From the NCBI GenBank assembly GCA_011390565.1, contig JAABSC010000001.1:62001-126000 (forward strand): a stretch of 64,000 bases of DNA. The letters are read 5' to 3'. Under the pieces are notes generated by a model. It saw only the letters and a list, made by a program, of their open reading frames with translations. It had not been told where the DNA came from and searched no databases. Below are positions 48,487-58,334 of the stretch, piece after piece. The DNA comes from Thioalkalivibrio paradoxus. Lineage in GTDB: Bacteria > Pseudomonadota > Gammaproteobacteria > Ectothiorhodospirales > Ectothiorhodospiraceae. How positions within the stretch are numbered: position 1 is the stretch's first letter; every line of letters begins with the position of its first letter. A program made the translations under genes and the position numbers.

Positions 48487-50601
48487 TCAGCCGACGCTGC
48501 CGTAGTGCACGGCGGAACCCAGCCAGCGCTGGATCAGGGCGCGTGCGCGCGACGGATCTCTGAACACCCGTTGCGCGAGCCGGGTCGCCGCGTCCATCAG
48601 ATCGCGGTCACGGCCCCAGTCCGCCACGCGGTAAGCGCGCTCCCCGGTCTGGCGGGTGCCGAGCATTTCGCCCGGTCCGCGAATCTTCAGGTCGACCTCC
48701 GCAATCTCGAAGCCGTCGTCGGTGCGGCGCATCGCCTCCAGACGCTCGAGTGCGGTTTCGCCCAATGGCGCACGGTACAGCAGCACGCAGGCACTGGCTC
48801 GCGCACCCCGGCCGACTCGCCCGCGCAATTGGTGCAGTTGGGACAGACCCATGCGCTCGGCATTCTCGATGATCATCAGGCTCGCGTTCGGTACGTCCAC
48901 GCCGACCTCGATCACGGTGGTCGCGACCAGGAGGTCGATTTCACCACGCCTGAACGCCTCCATCACGGCATCCCGCTCCGGCGCCTTCATGCGCCCATGC
49001 ACGCGTTCGATGCGCAGGCGGGGCAAGGCTGCGCGCAGCTTTTCCGCGGTACTTTCGGCGGCCTCCGCCTCCAGCATTTCCGATTCCTCGATCAGCGGGC
49101 AGACCCAGTAGGCCTGGATCCCTTCGCCGCAAGCCGCGCGGATACGCTCGATCACCTCGTCGCGGCGCTCGCTGCTGATCAATGCGGTTTTCACCGGGGT
49201 CCGCCCGGGTGGACGCTCGTCCAGCACCGATGGATCGAGGTCGGCATACAGCGACATGGCCAGCGTGCGCGGGATGGGCGTGGCCGTCATGATCATCTGG
49301 TGCGGTGTGCGTCCACTGCCCTTGTCCCGCAGCGCCATGCGCTGGTGCACGCCAAACCGATGCTGTTCGTCGATGATTGCGAGCCCCAGCCGATGGAACG
49401 CAACCTGGTCCTGGAAAAGCGCATGGGTGCCCACGGCCAGTGCCCGTTGCCCCGAGGCCAGGTCGGCGAGCAGGGGTGCCTTCTCGGATTTTTTCTGGCG
49501 TCCTCCCAGCCACGCGATCCCGATATCCAGAGGTTCCAGCCAGGCCGCGAGGTTCCGCAGGTGCTGGCGCGCCAGCAACTCCGTCGGAGCCATGAACGCC
49601 ACCTGGAAACCGGCCTCGATGGCGGTGAGCGCCGCTGCCACGGCAACCAGTGTCTTGCCGGAGCCCACGTCTCCCTGGAGCAGCCGGTTCATCGGGCGTT
49701 CGCGCGCCAGGTCTGCGCCGATCTCGGCGATCGCGCGCTGCTGTGCCGACGTCAGCGCAAATGGAAGCGAGGCGACCAGCGCCTTCCAGAGCCGGCCTTC
49801 AGGCTGTAGCGCCGGTGCCGTGCCTTTGGGCCGCTGGCCCGCATTGACCATCAATGCGACCTGGTGCGCGCAGAGTTCTTCCATCGCCAGGCGTGTCAAC
49901 GCTGGCGAGCGGTGTTCGGGTCCGACGCCCGGTTTCGCCGGTCCTGCCCGCGATGCGTCGGCATCGCCGATCGGCTGCAGGGAACGTGCGCCATTCGTCA
50001 CACCCGGTGGCGGCTGGTGCAGTTCCTGGAGAGCGGCGGCGAGGTCGGGTAGGCCCTGCGCACGCAGTTCCGGCAAGAGGTCGGGCAGGCGCGCGGTTTC
50101 CGGCAGAACCTGCGCCGCCAGTCCGCGCAGCAGCCGTTGCGACACGCCTTCGGTCCCCGGATACACCGGGGTCAGTGCGTTCTCCAGTGGCGGCGGCTCG
50201 CCGCGAAGGACCGAATACTCGGGATGGATGCACTCCGGGAGGCCTGGAAGTCCCCGGATCTCGCCGAACGCGCGTACCCGGCGCCCCGTTGCGAATTCCC
50301 GCTGCAGGTTCGGTCCGAAGTGAAAGAAGCGCAGTACGATTTGGCCGCCGTCGTCGCGCAGGCGCACGAGCAGCATGCGCCTGCGCGCGCGAACCACTTC
50401 CGTGCCCTCGACCGTTGCCTCGAACAGTGCATGCGTTCCGGGCCGGAGCCGCGTCAGGGGTGTCAGCCGGGTGCGGTCCTCGAAACGCAGCGGCAGGTGC
50501 AGCAGCAGGTCGTGGGCCCGCTCCAGTCCCAGCCTGGCGAGGCGCTCGGCCTGTTTCGGCCCGACCCCGCGCAGTTCGGTCAGCGGCGCGTCGAGATCCA
50601 T
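48487..50601 (-). CDS. recG: ATP-dependent DNA helicase RecG
   Basis: A 704-residue branch-migration helicase that rescues stalled forks. N-terminal wedge domain (LTELRGVGPKQAERLARLG, GTHALFEATVEG), Walker A RLLQGDVGSGKTLVA, IDEQHRFGVHQR (DExH-like), TATPIPRTLAMSLYAD, and the second RecA part with ATTVIEVGVDVPNA and QLHQLRGRVGRG. The TRG-type fold-back RMGLSQLHQL is present. It is the last gene of the gmk-rpoZ-spoT-ridA-recG run, 23 bp after ridA. Confidence 0.97.
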   Translation of the reverse strand: MDLDAPLTELRGVGPKQAERLARLGLERAHDLLLHLPLRFEDRTRLTPLTRLRPGTHALFEATVEGTEVVRARRRMLLVRLRDDGGQIVLRFFHFGPNLQREFATGRRVRAFGEIRGLPGLPECIHPEYSVLRGEPPPLENALTPVYPGTEGVSQRLLRGLAAQVLPETARLPDLLPELRAQGLPDLAAALQELHQPPPGVTNGARSLQPIGDADASRAGPAKPGVGPEHRSPALTRLAMEELCAHQVALMVNAGQRPKGTAPALQPEGRLWKALVASLPFALTSAQQRAIAEIGADLARERPMNRLLQGDVGSGKTLVAVAAALTAIEAGFQVAFMAPTELLARQHLRNLAAWLEPLDIGIAWLGGRQKKSEKAPLLADLASGQRALAVGTHALFQDQVAFHRLGLAIIDEQHRFGVHQRMALRDKGSGRTPHQMIMTATPIPRTLAMSLYADLDPSVLDERPPGRTPVKTALISSERRDEVIERIRAACGEGIQAYWVCPLIEESEMLEAEAAESTAEKLRAALPRLRIERVHGRMKAPERDAVMEAFRRGEIDLLVATTVIEVGVDVPNASLMIIENAERMGLSQLHQLRGRVGRGARASACVLLYRAPLGETALERLEAMRRTDDGFEIAEVDLKIRGPGEMLGTRQTGERAYRVADWGRDRDLMDAATRLAQRVFRDPSRARALIQRWLGSAVHYGSVG

Positions 50602-50624
50602 TCAACGCTCCCGGAGTCGTCGGT

Positions 50625-51014
50625 TCAGTCCCGGGTGATGTGGAGAATGGCGTCCATTTCCACCTCCGCGCCCTTGGGCAACGCGGCGACTCCGATCGCG
50701 GCGCGCGCCGGGTAGGGTTCGGAGAAATATTCCGCCATGACCTGGTTCACCAGGGGAAAGTGACTGAGGTCGGTTAGGAAGACGTTCAGCTTGGCGATCT
50801 CGTCCAGCGAGGCGCCCGCGGCCGCAGCTACGGCTTTGAGGTTGTCGAAAACCCGGCGAATCTGCGTCTCCATCCCACCGTCCACGAGTTCCATGGTGGC
50901 CGGGTCGAGCGGAATCTGGCCCGAAAGGTAGACGACATCGCCGATGCGCACGGCCTGTGAATACGTACCGATGGCGGCAGGGGCGGATTCGGTCTGGATG
51001 ATCTGTCGGGACAT
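50625..51014 (-). CDS. ridA: RidA family reactive imine deaminase
   Basis: A 129-residue RidA protein that hydrolyses 2-aminoacrylate and related imines. The family pattern [28 protein letters not shown] and the signature [21 protein letters not shown] with its conserved Arg and Glu are complete. The start is the ATG of MSRQIIQ. It sits between spoT and recG, an arrangement common in gammaproteobacteria. Confidence 0.95.
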   Translation of the reverse strand: MSRQIIQTESAPAAIGTYSQAVRIGDVVYLSGQIPLDPATMELVDGGMETQIRRVFDNLKAVAAAAGASLDEIAKLNVFLTDLSHFPLVNQVMAEYFSEPYPARAAIGVAALPKGAEVEMDAILHITRD

Positions 51015-51101
51015 CGGTGGTGTTCTCCAGGGCAGGTTGGTTCGAGCGACGAAGATACCGAAATGGAGCGCCGGGCGCAGTGCGTGCCGCTGCCGGGTCC
51101 T

Positions 51102-51135
51102 CACCCCAGACCCCTTTCCCGCAGGCGGGAGAGGG
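51102..51135. repeat. Palindromic intergenic repeat at the spoT 3' end
   Basis: CCCTCACCCCAGACCCCTTT followed by CCCGCAGGCGGGAGAGGG: the CCCTTTCCCGC/GCGGGAGAGGG part pairs around a short loop. This is a very common intergenic repeat in gammaproteobacteria (recalled, not searched). It ends directly at the spoT stop and may act as a processing or termination signal. Confidence 0.55.
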
Positions 51136-53304
51136 TCAGCTTTTCGAGCGCTGAACGCGCAGCACGTCATTCAGTCGGCGCAGCGAACGCATGATCTGCG
51201 CCAGATGCCGGCGGTCGCGCACGGTCAGCGTGAAGGTGATGGCGGTGGAGTGGCCGTCCTTTTCGTTGAAGGTGATGTGCTCGATGTTCGAGCCGTGGTC
51301 CGCGATGGCCGAAGCCATCTCCGCGAGCGCCCCTCGCCGGTTCGCGGTTTCCGCCCGCATCGAGACCGCGAATTCCGCGTCCTCCTCGTGGGACCACTCC
51401 AGGGCGATGGTTCCTCCACGGGCCCGCTGTTCCACGACGTTGCGGCAGGATTCGCGATGGACCACCAGGCCTCGGCCAGCGCTCAAGACGCCGATCACGG
51501 GATCGCCGGGGATCGGAAAGCAGCAGCGTCCGTAATTCACGACCAGTCCCTCGGTGCCCTTTACGCCCAATGGCGACCCCGTGTCGTCGCAACCGCCGTT
51601 GTCAGCAGGTTCCTGGCCGACCAGCTGCCGAGCCACCAGCGCGGCCATGCGATTGCCGAGCCCGATCTCGATCAGGAGGCTGTCGATGTCGGGGAGCTGC
51701 ATCGCGTCAAGCACTTCGTCGAGACGAACCGGCGATACCTGGCCCAGGCTCTGGCCCAGCGAGGAGAGGGCCTTTTCCATCAGGCGCCTGCCCAGTACCT
51801 GGGCCTCATCCGCTTGCAGCGTCTTCAGGCAGTGGCGAATGCCCGACCGCGCCTTGCCGGTGACCACGAACGACAGCCAGGCCGGGTTGGGGCGTGCATT
51901 GGGGGCGGTGACGATCTCGACCTTCTGGCCGCTCTGGAGGCGTGCGGACAATGGCGCCAGGCTGCGATCGATCTTGGCCGCCACGCAGCGGTTGCCCACG
52001 TCCGAATGGACCGCGTAGGCGAAATCGACCGGTGTCGATCCGCGCGGAAGCACGAGGATTTCGCCCATCGGCGTGAAGGTGTAGACCTCGTCCGGGAACA
52101 GATCGACCTTCACGTTCTCCAGGAACTCGATGGAGTTGCCGACGCTGTTCTGAATCTCCAGAACGTCCTTGAGCCACTCGCGTGCGCGACTCTGGGCGCT
52201 CATCGCCGAATCACCGCCGGACTTGTACTGCCAGTGTGCGGCGATCCCGCTCTCGGCCACCCGATCCATTTCGGTACTGCGGATCTGTACCTCGATCGGG
52301 CTGCCGTGCGGACCGAACAGGACCGTATGGAGGGACTGGTAGCCGTTCGATTTCGGGATGGCGATGTAGTCCTTGAAGCGCCCGGGAACGGGTTTGTAGA
52401 GGTTGTGGACCACACCCAGCCCCCGGTAACAGGCATCGACGTCGGCGACCACGATACGCACCGCGAACACGTCCACCACGTCGCGGAAGGACTGCCGCTT
52501 GTCGAGCATCTTCCGGTAGATGCTGTACAGGCTCTTCTCGCGCCCGCTGATCCGTGCCTCGAGGCCAGCCGCCTCCATGCGATGGGTGATCGCGGCCTCG
52601 ATCTTCTGCATCGGCTCGCGCCGGGACCCGCGCGCGCGGCGCACGGCCTCGTCGAGGACCGCGTAACGTAGCGGGTATCTGGCCGAGAAGCCCAGCTGCT
52701 CGAGTTCGCGGCGGATCCGGTTCATCCCCAGGCGCTGGGCGATCGGTGCATAAATCTCGAGCGTTTCCCGAGCGATCCGGCGGCGCTTGTCGGGGCGCAT
52801 GACGCCGAGTGTGCGCATGTTATGCAGGCGGTCGGCGAGCTTGATCAGAACCACCCGGATATCCCGGGTGATCGCGAGCATCATCTTGCGGAAGTTCTCG
52901 GCCTGCGCCTCGGCCTTGGTCTGGAACTGCAGATGGGTCAGCTTCGAGACACCGTCGACCAGCTCGGCCACTTCTGCTCCGAACTCGGAGCGGATGCGTT
53001 CCTTGCTGGTCGGGGTATCCTCCATGACATCGTGAAGGATCGTGGCGACGATCGCCTTGTGGTCCATCCGCATCTCGCCCATGGTCCGGGCGACCGCAAG
53101 CGGATGGTAGATGTACGGCTCACCCGTTTTCCGGGTCTGGCCCTCGTGCGCTTCGGCCCCGAACAGGTAGGCCCGGTAGACCTCGTGGATCTGCGAGGGC
53201 TCGAGGTAGGCCTCCAGTTCAGCGCAGAGGTCGCTGATCAGGAACCGCGTGGAGTCGACGGACGGTTTCACGACGGCCCCGACGTTCGGAAGCGCGGAGC
53301 TCAT
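51136..53304 (-). CDS. spoT: Bifunctional (p)ppGpp synthetase/hydrolase SpoT
   Basis: A 722-residue stringent-response enzyme. The HD hydrolase domain has [11 protein letters not shown] (HD motif) and [12 protein letters not shown]; the synthetase domain has [20 protein letters not shown] and [20 protein letters not shown] (RelA_SpoT). A TGS domain ([23 protein letters not shown]), a Cys-containing middle region and a C-terminal ACT domain follow. The start is the ATG of MSSALPNV. The region before it is the foldback element, and no good ribosome site is seen, so expression may depend on that element. An upstream GTG inside the element (53364) is possible. Confidence 0.96.
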   Translation of the reverse strand: MSSALPNVGAVVKPSVDSTRFLISDLCAELEAYLEPSQIHEVYRAYLFGAEAHEGQTRKTGEPYIYHPLAVARTMGEMRMDHKAIVATILHDVMEDTPTSKERIRSEFGAEVAELVDGVSKLTHLQFQTKAEAQAENFRKMMLAITRDIRVVLIKLADRLHNMRTLGVMRPDKRRRIARETLEIYAPIAQRLGMNRIRRELEQLGFSARYPLRYAVLDEAVRRARGSRREPMQKIEAAITHRMEAAGLEARISGREKSLYSIYRKMLDKRQSFRDVVDVFAVRIVVADVDACYRGLGVVHNLYKPVPGRFKDYIAIPKSNGYQSLHTVLFGPHGSPIEVQIRSTEMDRVAESGIAAHWQYKSGGDSAMSAQSRAREWLKDVLEIQNSVGNSIEFLENVKVDLFPDEVYTFTPMGEILVLPRGSTPVDFAYAVHSDVGNRCVAAKIDRSLAPLSARLQSGQKVEIVTAPNARPNPAWLSFVVTGKARSGIRHCLKTLQADEAQVLGRRLMEKALSSLGQSLGQVSPVRLDEVLDAMQLPDIDSLLIEIGLGNRMAALVARQLVGQEPADNGGCDDTGSPLGVKGTEGLVVNYGRCCFPIPGDPVIGVLSAGRGLVVHRESCRNVVEQRARGGTIALEWSHEEDAEFAVSMRAETANRRGALAEMASAIADHGSNIEHITFNEKDGHSTAITFTLTVRDRRHLAQIMRSLRRLNDVLRVQRSKS

Positions 53305-53317
53305 GGGGTCTGGCGCT

Positions 53318-53478
53318 AGTGGGTCCTGCGGAAAGTTTCGATACCCGACCGCTTCGCCAGACACGCCGGCACTGCGGTGGGCAAGTCTGAAACAGGGTGG
53401 CTATTCCTGCACTTGCCCGCCTCGCTCCGGTATGTCTGACTGTGCTCCATGGGTACCGAACCTCCCGCATGGCCCACT
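53318..53478. mobile_element. Foldback (MITE-like) element, copy A, between rpoZ and spoT
   Basis: 161 bp with matching ends: AGTGGGTCCTGCGGAAAG at the left and, reversed, AGTGGGCCATGCGGGAGG at the right; similarity of the ends may extend outward to 53314 and 53482 (CGCTAGTGGG). The whole element is an imperfect palindrome of about 70 bp arms, with GGGCAAGT (53379-53386) and ACTTGCCC (53411-53418) flanking a loop that contains GAAACAGGGTGGCTATTCC. Copy B at 57841-58000 aligns along its full length. It separates rpoZ from spoT, and the rpoZ TAG stop lies in its right end. No transposase is coded, so it would be non-autonomous. Confidence 0.82.
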
Positions 53479-53752
53479 AGCGGTCGTCCGCGTCGAGCTG
53501 CTCGAGGTGCCGGAGCGTGCTGAAATCCAGCATCTGCGGCTGCGGACGCTCATCCGGCTCGTCGAAGACTTCCTTGCCGACCAGGCCCTCGGCGATCTCG
53601 CGCAAAGCGATTACGGTGGGTTTGTCGTTGTCGTCGGGAACCTTCGGCTCCTTGCCATGGGCGATATGGCGCGCGCGGCGCGAGGCCATCAGCACGAGTT
53701 CGAAGCGGTTGTCGACGTTTTCGAGGCAATCCTCGACGGTAATGCGGGCCAT
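53477..53752 (-). CDS. rpoZ: DNA-directed RNA polymerase omega subunit
   Basis: A 91-residue omega subunit that helps assemble RNA polymerase. The family start [20 protein letters not shown] and [12 protein letters not shown], then [16 protein letters not shown] are standard. It lies 36 bp after the gmk stop. Its TAG stop falls in the terminal repeat of the foldback element, so the last codon or two may come from the insertion. In E. coli rpoZ is directly followed by spoT; here the element intervenes. Confidence 0.96.
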   Translation of the reverse strand: MARITVEDCLENVDNRFELVLMASRRARHIAHGKEPKVPDDNDKPTVIALREIAEGLVGKEVFDEPDERPQPQMLDFSTLRHLEQLDADDR

Positions 53753-53788
53753 GGGAACTCCAGGGTGAAAAAGACCGGACCCTGCATC

Positions 53789-54490
<702 letters not shown>

Positions 54491-54653
54491 TCATCGCCAC
54501 CGCGACGGAGGACGGTCCGGTGCTTTGGGCGGAATGCGCGGCCGCCGCGAGACGTCCTAAGGGTGTCGTTTGCCGATGATCCGGGAGCTATTTGGTTCGG
54601 CGGCGGCATGGTAAATGCATGGAAGCCTGTAGTCCTGTCTCGGAGCCCAAGTC

Positions 54654-54908
54654 ATGTCCAAGCAGCCCGTCAGCGAAGAAATGCTCGATGCATTCGTGGA
54701 TCGGCAGCTGTCCAGCGAGGATCGGCTGCGCATGTTACGTGAGCTCGCAGATGATCGCAGTCTGGGTCGCGCATTGTGCGACCGGCAACACCTGAAGGAT
54801 CTGGTGGGGCTTGCCTATCCCCAGCCGGCCCGTGTCTCGAATCCCCCGTCCCTCTGTGGCCTGCGTGGTCTGCGCTGGTGGTGGCGCCTCCGGAGCGGCC
54901 GGACCTGA
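54654..54908 (+). CDS. Small protein resembling an anti-sigma factor N-terminus
   Basis: An 84-residue protein: SEEMLDAFVDRQLSSEDRLR then MLRELADDRSLGRALCDRQH resembles the N-terminal helices of anti-sigma/zinc-finger-like regulators, which begin with a D.xLxDxxL pattern. The last part (LRGLRWWWRLRSGRT) is Trp/Arg-rich and could be the start of a lost membrane segment, so it may be the truncated front of a larger gene. No Cys/His zinc site is complete. It lies 100 bp before the GGDEF/EAL gene. The match to anti-sigma factors is loose. Confidence 0.4.
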   Translation: MSKQPVSEEMLDAFVDRQLSSEDRLRMLRELADDRSLGRALCDRQHLKDLVGLAYPQPARVSNPPSLCGLRGLRWWWRLRSGRT

Positions 54909-55010
54909 CGTCCGCCCCGGCGAATCCTCGCAGAGGGAGCTTGCCCGGTCCCGGGGCGCCGAATACGGAAGCCCGCCGTCTCATCTATTATGCTTGGAGG
55001 GCGGGCCCCG

Positions 55011-57845
55011 ATGCGGGGCGGGGTTGCGATTGTGTTCATGGCAGAGAAGAAGGTAGACCCGAAGGGGTTGGACATTCGTGCGGAACAGGCGCGGCTGGCG
55101 TTCGATGCCCTGCCCTTTTCTCAGATCACGGTTCTCGTGGCGGCGACCCTCGTCGCCGTTTTTCTGTGGCCGGTCATCGGTTCCGGTACCGTCCTCGCCT
55201 GGGTCACTGCGGTGTACCTCATTTCGATTTCCCGCCTCCTGCTGGTCATCGCCTACAGGCGTGTCCAGCCGGTGTCCACGCGGATCCGACCCTGGGAGCT
55301 GGGGCTTCGTACCGGCGCGCTCCTGGGTGCATTGGCCTGGGGCGGGGCGGGGTATTTCCTCTTCGCGGCCGAGAGCGTTCCCCATCAGGGTTTTCTCGCG
55401 TTCGTGCTGGCCGGTGTCACGGCCGGGGGTGTCGTCTCCCTGGCGACGCAGCGCGATCTGGTCATCGCCTTCCCCGTAATGGTCACGATGCCATTGATGT
55501 ATCGGTTCGCCGAGACTTCGCATCCGCTGGCACATGTGATGCCGCTGATGGTGCTGATGTTCATGGTGTTCATGGTGGCGCTCGGGTTGCGTATCCATCG
55601 AAACCTGACCGACATGGTGGCCGAGCGCCATGAACGCCAATCGGTGCAATCACGGGAGTGCCGTCGCAGCGTCGTTCTGGAGATGCTCGCAAAAGGGGCG
55701 GGGCTGGGTCGGGTTCTGGAAGCGCTCGTGCTGGGTATCGAGGAGGAACATCCCGGAATGCGAGGCAGTATCCTGCTCATGGACAAGACCGGGAAGCGTT
55801 TGTACACGGCCGCGGCGCCCAGCCTGCCCGAGAGCTACAACAAGGCGATCGACGGGTTGCGCATTGGGCCGGGAGTCGGTTCCTGCGGCACCTGCGCGTA
55901 TACGCGCGAGCGGGTCGTTGTGGAGAACGTTGCCACGCATCCCTACTGGATTCCGTTCCGGGATGAAGCGGCACGCGCCGGTTTCCGGGCCGCCTGGTCG
56001 GAGCCCGTGTTCTCCTCGTCGGGGCGGCTGCTCGGCACGTTTGCCATTTACAACCAGAACGCCTACAGCCCCACCGCGGAAGATCTCGCTATGCTCGAGC
56101 AGGCCGCACATCTGGCGGGTATCGCCATCGAGCGCAGTGAAGCGGAGGAGGCACTCCGGCTTGCCGCACTGGTGTATCAGAACTCCAGCGAAGCGATCAT
56201 GATCACCGACGAGGAGAACAGGGTGGTCGCGATCAACCCGGCGTTCACCGACATGAGCGGCTACACCGAGGAAGACCTCGTCGGTTTGGGTCCGAATGTG
56301 CTTCGATCCCGGCGCCATGATGAAACGTTCTACCGGGGGATGTGGGAGGAGCTCGAACGCACGGGGAGCTGGCAGGGGGAAATCTGGAATCGCGGCAAGG
56401 ACGGGGACGACTATGTCACCTGGCTCACGATCGAGACGATCGAGGACGCGGAAAAGAAGTCCTTTCGCCGCGTGTCGCTGTTTTCCGACGTGACGGAGAA
56501 GAAGCGTACGGATGCCAGAATCTGGGTCCAGGCGAACTACGATGTGCTGACCAACCTGCCCAACCGGCGACTGTTCATGGATCGCCTGGAACATGGAATC
56601 CGTGTCGCTCTGCGCAGCCGGGGGCGGCTCGCGCTGCTGTACATCGATCTGGATCGGTTCAAGGAGGTCAATGACAAGTTTGGCCACTTGATGGGTGACG
56701 AGGTGCTGATGGAGGCGGCCCGGCGGATCAAGTCCTGTGTGCGTGACGCCGATACGGTAGCGCGTCTCGGCGGCGACGAATTCACGGTCATTCTGAGCGA
56801 GATGGAGGAAGCCGGCTCGGTCGGCCGTGTTGCGGAGAAAATCATCTCGGCGCTCGATCAGCCGTATTCGCTCGGCAGTGAACAGGTCGTGATCTCGGGC
56901 AGCGTGGGCATCGCGCTGTATCCCGACGATGCCACCAATGCGGGCGAGTTGCTGAACAATGCCGATCAGGCGATGTTTGCGGCCAAGCAGAAAGGCCGGA
57001 ACCGCTACAGCTTTTTCACCGAAGAACTGCTCGAGGCGGCGCAACAGCGCATGCGTCTCGTGGGCGATCTGCAGCGGGCGTCCCGGGAAGGCGAGTTCAT
57101 TGCCCTCTATCAGCCGATCGTCGAACTGGGGACTGGACGTGTTGCGGGCGCCGAGGCACTTGTGCGGTGGAATCGGCCGGGTCATGGACAGGTTGCTCCC
57201 ATCGATTTCCTCAAGGTTGCCGAGGAATCGGGTGCCATTCGCGGAATCGGGAACCAGGTGTTTCAGGAGGCGACGCGCAAGGCGATGGGCTGGCGTGAGG
57301 CGTATGACCCGGAATTCCATATCAGCGTCAACCGTTCGCAGGCACAGTTTCTGGCCGACGGGCCGGACGTGGACGAGTGGATGGATTTTCTCGTTGAGCT
57401 GGGATTGCCGGGGCGCGCGCTCGTGGTCGAGATCAAGGAGGATCTGCTACTCCGTGCTTCCGGGGATATCGGCGAAAAGCTGTTGCGGCTGAGGGGTGCG
57501 AACATCCGGATCGCCATCGACGATTTTGGCACGGGCTACTCGTCGCTGGCTTTTCTGAAACACTACGAGATCGACTATCTGAAGATCGATCGCACGTTCG
57601 TCGCCGACCTCGAGGAAGATGAAATCAACCGGGCCCTGTCCGAGGCGATGGTGGTCATGGCGCACAAGCTGGGGTTCAAGGTTATCGCCGAGGGTGTGGA
57701 AACCCGCGGGCAGTACGAGATTCTCCTGGCGATGGGGTGTGACTACGGGCAAGGCCACCTGTTTTCAAAGCCCCTTCCCGCGGACGATTTCGAGCTCCTG
57801 CTGCAAAGCGGCGTCGATGCGGGCGCTGTGGCCCAGGCCCAGTGA
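55011..57845 (+). CDS. Membrane GAF-PAS-GGDEF-EAL cyclic-di-GMP protein
   Basis: A 944-residue protein. An N-terminal block of about six membrane helices (residues ~30-190, MASE-like) is followed by GAF (~205-360, with GVGSCGTCAYTRERVVVENV), PAS (~365-490, AINPAFTDMSGYTEEDLVG), GGDEF (RLGGDEFTVIL, preceded by NYDVLTNLPNRRLF) and EAL (GAEALVRWNRP, IDDFGTGYSSLAFLKHYEID, IAEGVET). Both catalytic motifs look intact, so it may make and break c-di-GMP; GAF and PAS would sense the signal. The start ATG at 55011 has GGAGG 10 bases upstream. The stop (TGA) lies in the left end of foldback element copy B. Confidence 0.93.
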   Translation: MRGGVAIVFMAEKKVDPKGLDIRAEQARLAFDALPFSQITVLVAATLVAVFLWPVIGSGTVLAWVTAVYLISISRLLLVIAYRRVQPVSTRIRPWELGLRTGALLGALAWGGAGYFLFAAESVPHQGFLAFVLAGVTAGGVVSLATQRDLVIAFPVMVTMPLMYRFAETSHPLAHVMPLMVLMFMVFMVALGLRIHRNLTDMVAERHERQSVQSRECRRSVVLEMLAKGAGLGRVLEALVLGIEEEHPGMRGSILLMDKTGKRLYTAAAPSLPESYNKAIDGLRIGPGVGSCGTCAYTRERVVVENVATHPYWIPFRDEAARAGFRAAWSEPVFSSSGRLLGTFAIYNQNAYSPTAEDLAMLEQAAHLAGIAIERSEAEEALRLAALVYQNSSEAIMITDEENRVVAINPAFTDMSGYTEEDLVGLGPNVLRSRRHDETFYRGMWEELERTGSWQGEIWNRGKDGDDYVTWLTIETIEDAEKKSFRRVSLFSDVTEKKRTDARIWVQANYDVLTNLPNRRLFMDRLEHGIRVALRSRGRLALLYIDLDRFKEVNDKFGHLMGDEVLMEAARRIKSCVRDADTVARLGGDEFTVILSEMEEAGSVGRVAEKIISALDQPYSLGSEQVVISGSVGIALYPDDATNAGELLNNADQAMFAAKQKGRNRYSFFTEELLEAAQQRMRLVGDLQRASREGEFIALYQPIVELGTGRVAGAEALVRWNRPGHGQVAPIDFLKVAEESGAIRGIGNQVFQEATRKAMGWREAYDPEFHISVNRSQAQFLADGPDVDEWMDFLVELGLPGRALVVEIKEDLLLRASGDIGEKLLRLRGANIRIAIDDFGTGYSSLAFLKHYEIDYLKIDRTFVADLEEDEINRALSEAMVVMAHKLGFKVIAEGVETRGQYEILLAMGCDYGQGHLFSKPLPADDFELLLQSGVDAGAVAQAQ

Positions 57846-58000
57846 GCCATGCGGAAAGTTCGGTATCCGATCGCTGCGCCAGGCACGCCGGCGCTGCGTT
57901 GCGCATGTTTGAAACAGGTTGGCGATTCCTGCGCGTGCCCGCCTGGCTCCGGCGCGTCTGGCTGTACTCCATAGGCACCGAACGTCCCGCATGACCCACT
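57841..58000. mobile_element. Foldback (MITE-like) element, copy B
   Basis: 160 bp aligning with copy A at 53318-53478 from end to end. Left end AGTGAGCCATGCGGAAAG; right end, reversed, AGTGGGTCATGCGGGACG. The loop region GAAACAGGTTGGCGATTCC (57911-57929) is nearly unchanged between copies while the arms differ at many positions, mostly keeping pairing ability. The left end overlaps the TGA stop of the GGDEF/EAL gene. Confidence 0.82.
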
Positions 58001-58056
58001 CGCGCGCCCTACGGGAAGCTGGGCGGCCCCGGAATTCGCGTCTTCAATGGAAGGGT

Positions 58057-58133
<77 letters not shown>

Positions 58134-58334
58134 ATCTCAACCTGCCATGATACGGGGAGGTGCGGGGGCCGTCCAGTGATCTCAAACGACTCGAGGGGCG
58201 ATCCGCCGCCTGCCGGACCCGCCGGATAATGGCTACACCGGGGGCGATGTCCTATACTCTGCGCCCCGCGCGCGGCGCGCGGGATCCCTTACGAGCCAGG
58301 GCCGCAGCCGGCCCGGATCTCCCGGAGGACGAAA

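Noticed and set aside
53305..53364. Upstream GTG start for spoT inside the foldback element
   Set aside because: The extra 20 residues lie in mobile sequence and have no family similarity; the ATG at 53304 fits better.
53219..53470. Similar minus-strand reading frames in both foldback copies (53219-53470 and 57765-57992)
   Set aside because: They resemble each other only because the DNA repeats; the frames run into neighbouring genes and have no protein-like pattern.
55650..57320. Minus-strand 556-codon frame opposite the GGDEF/EAL gene
   Set aside because: Antisense shadow of well supported GAF, PAS and GGDEF domains.
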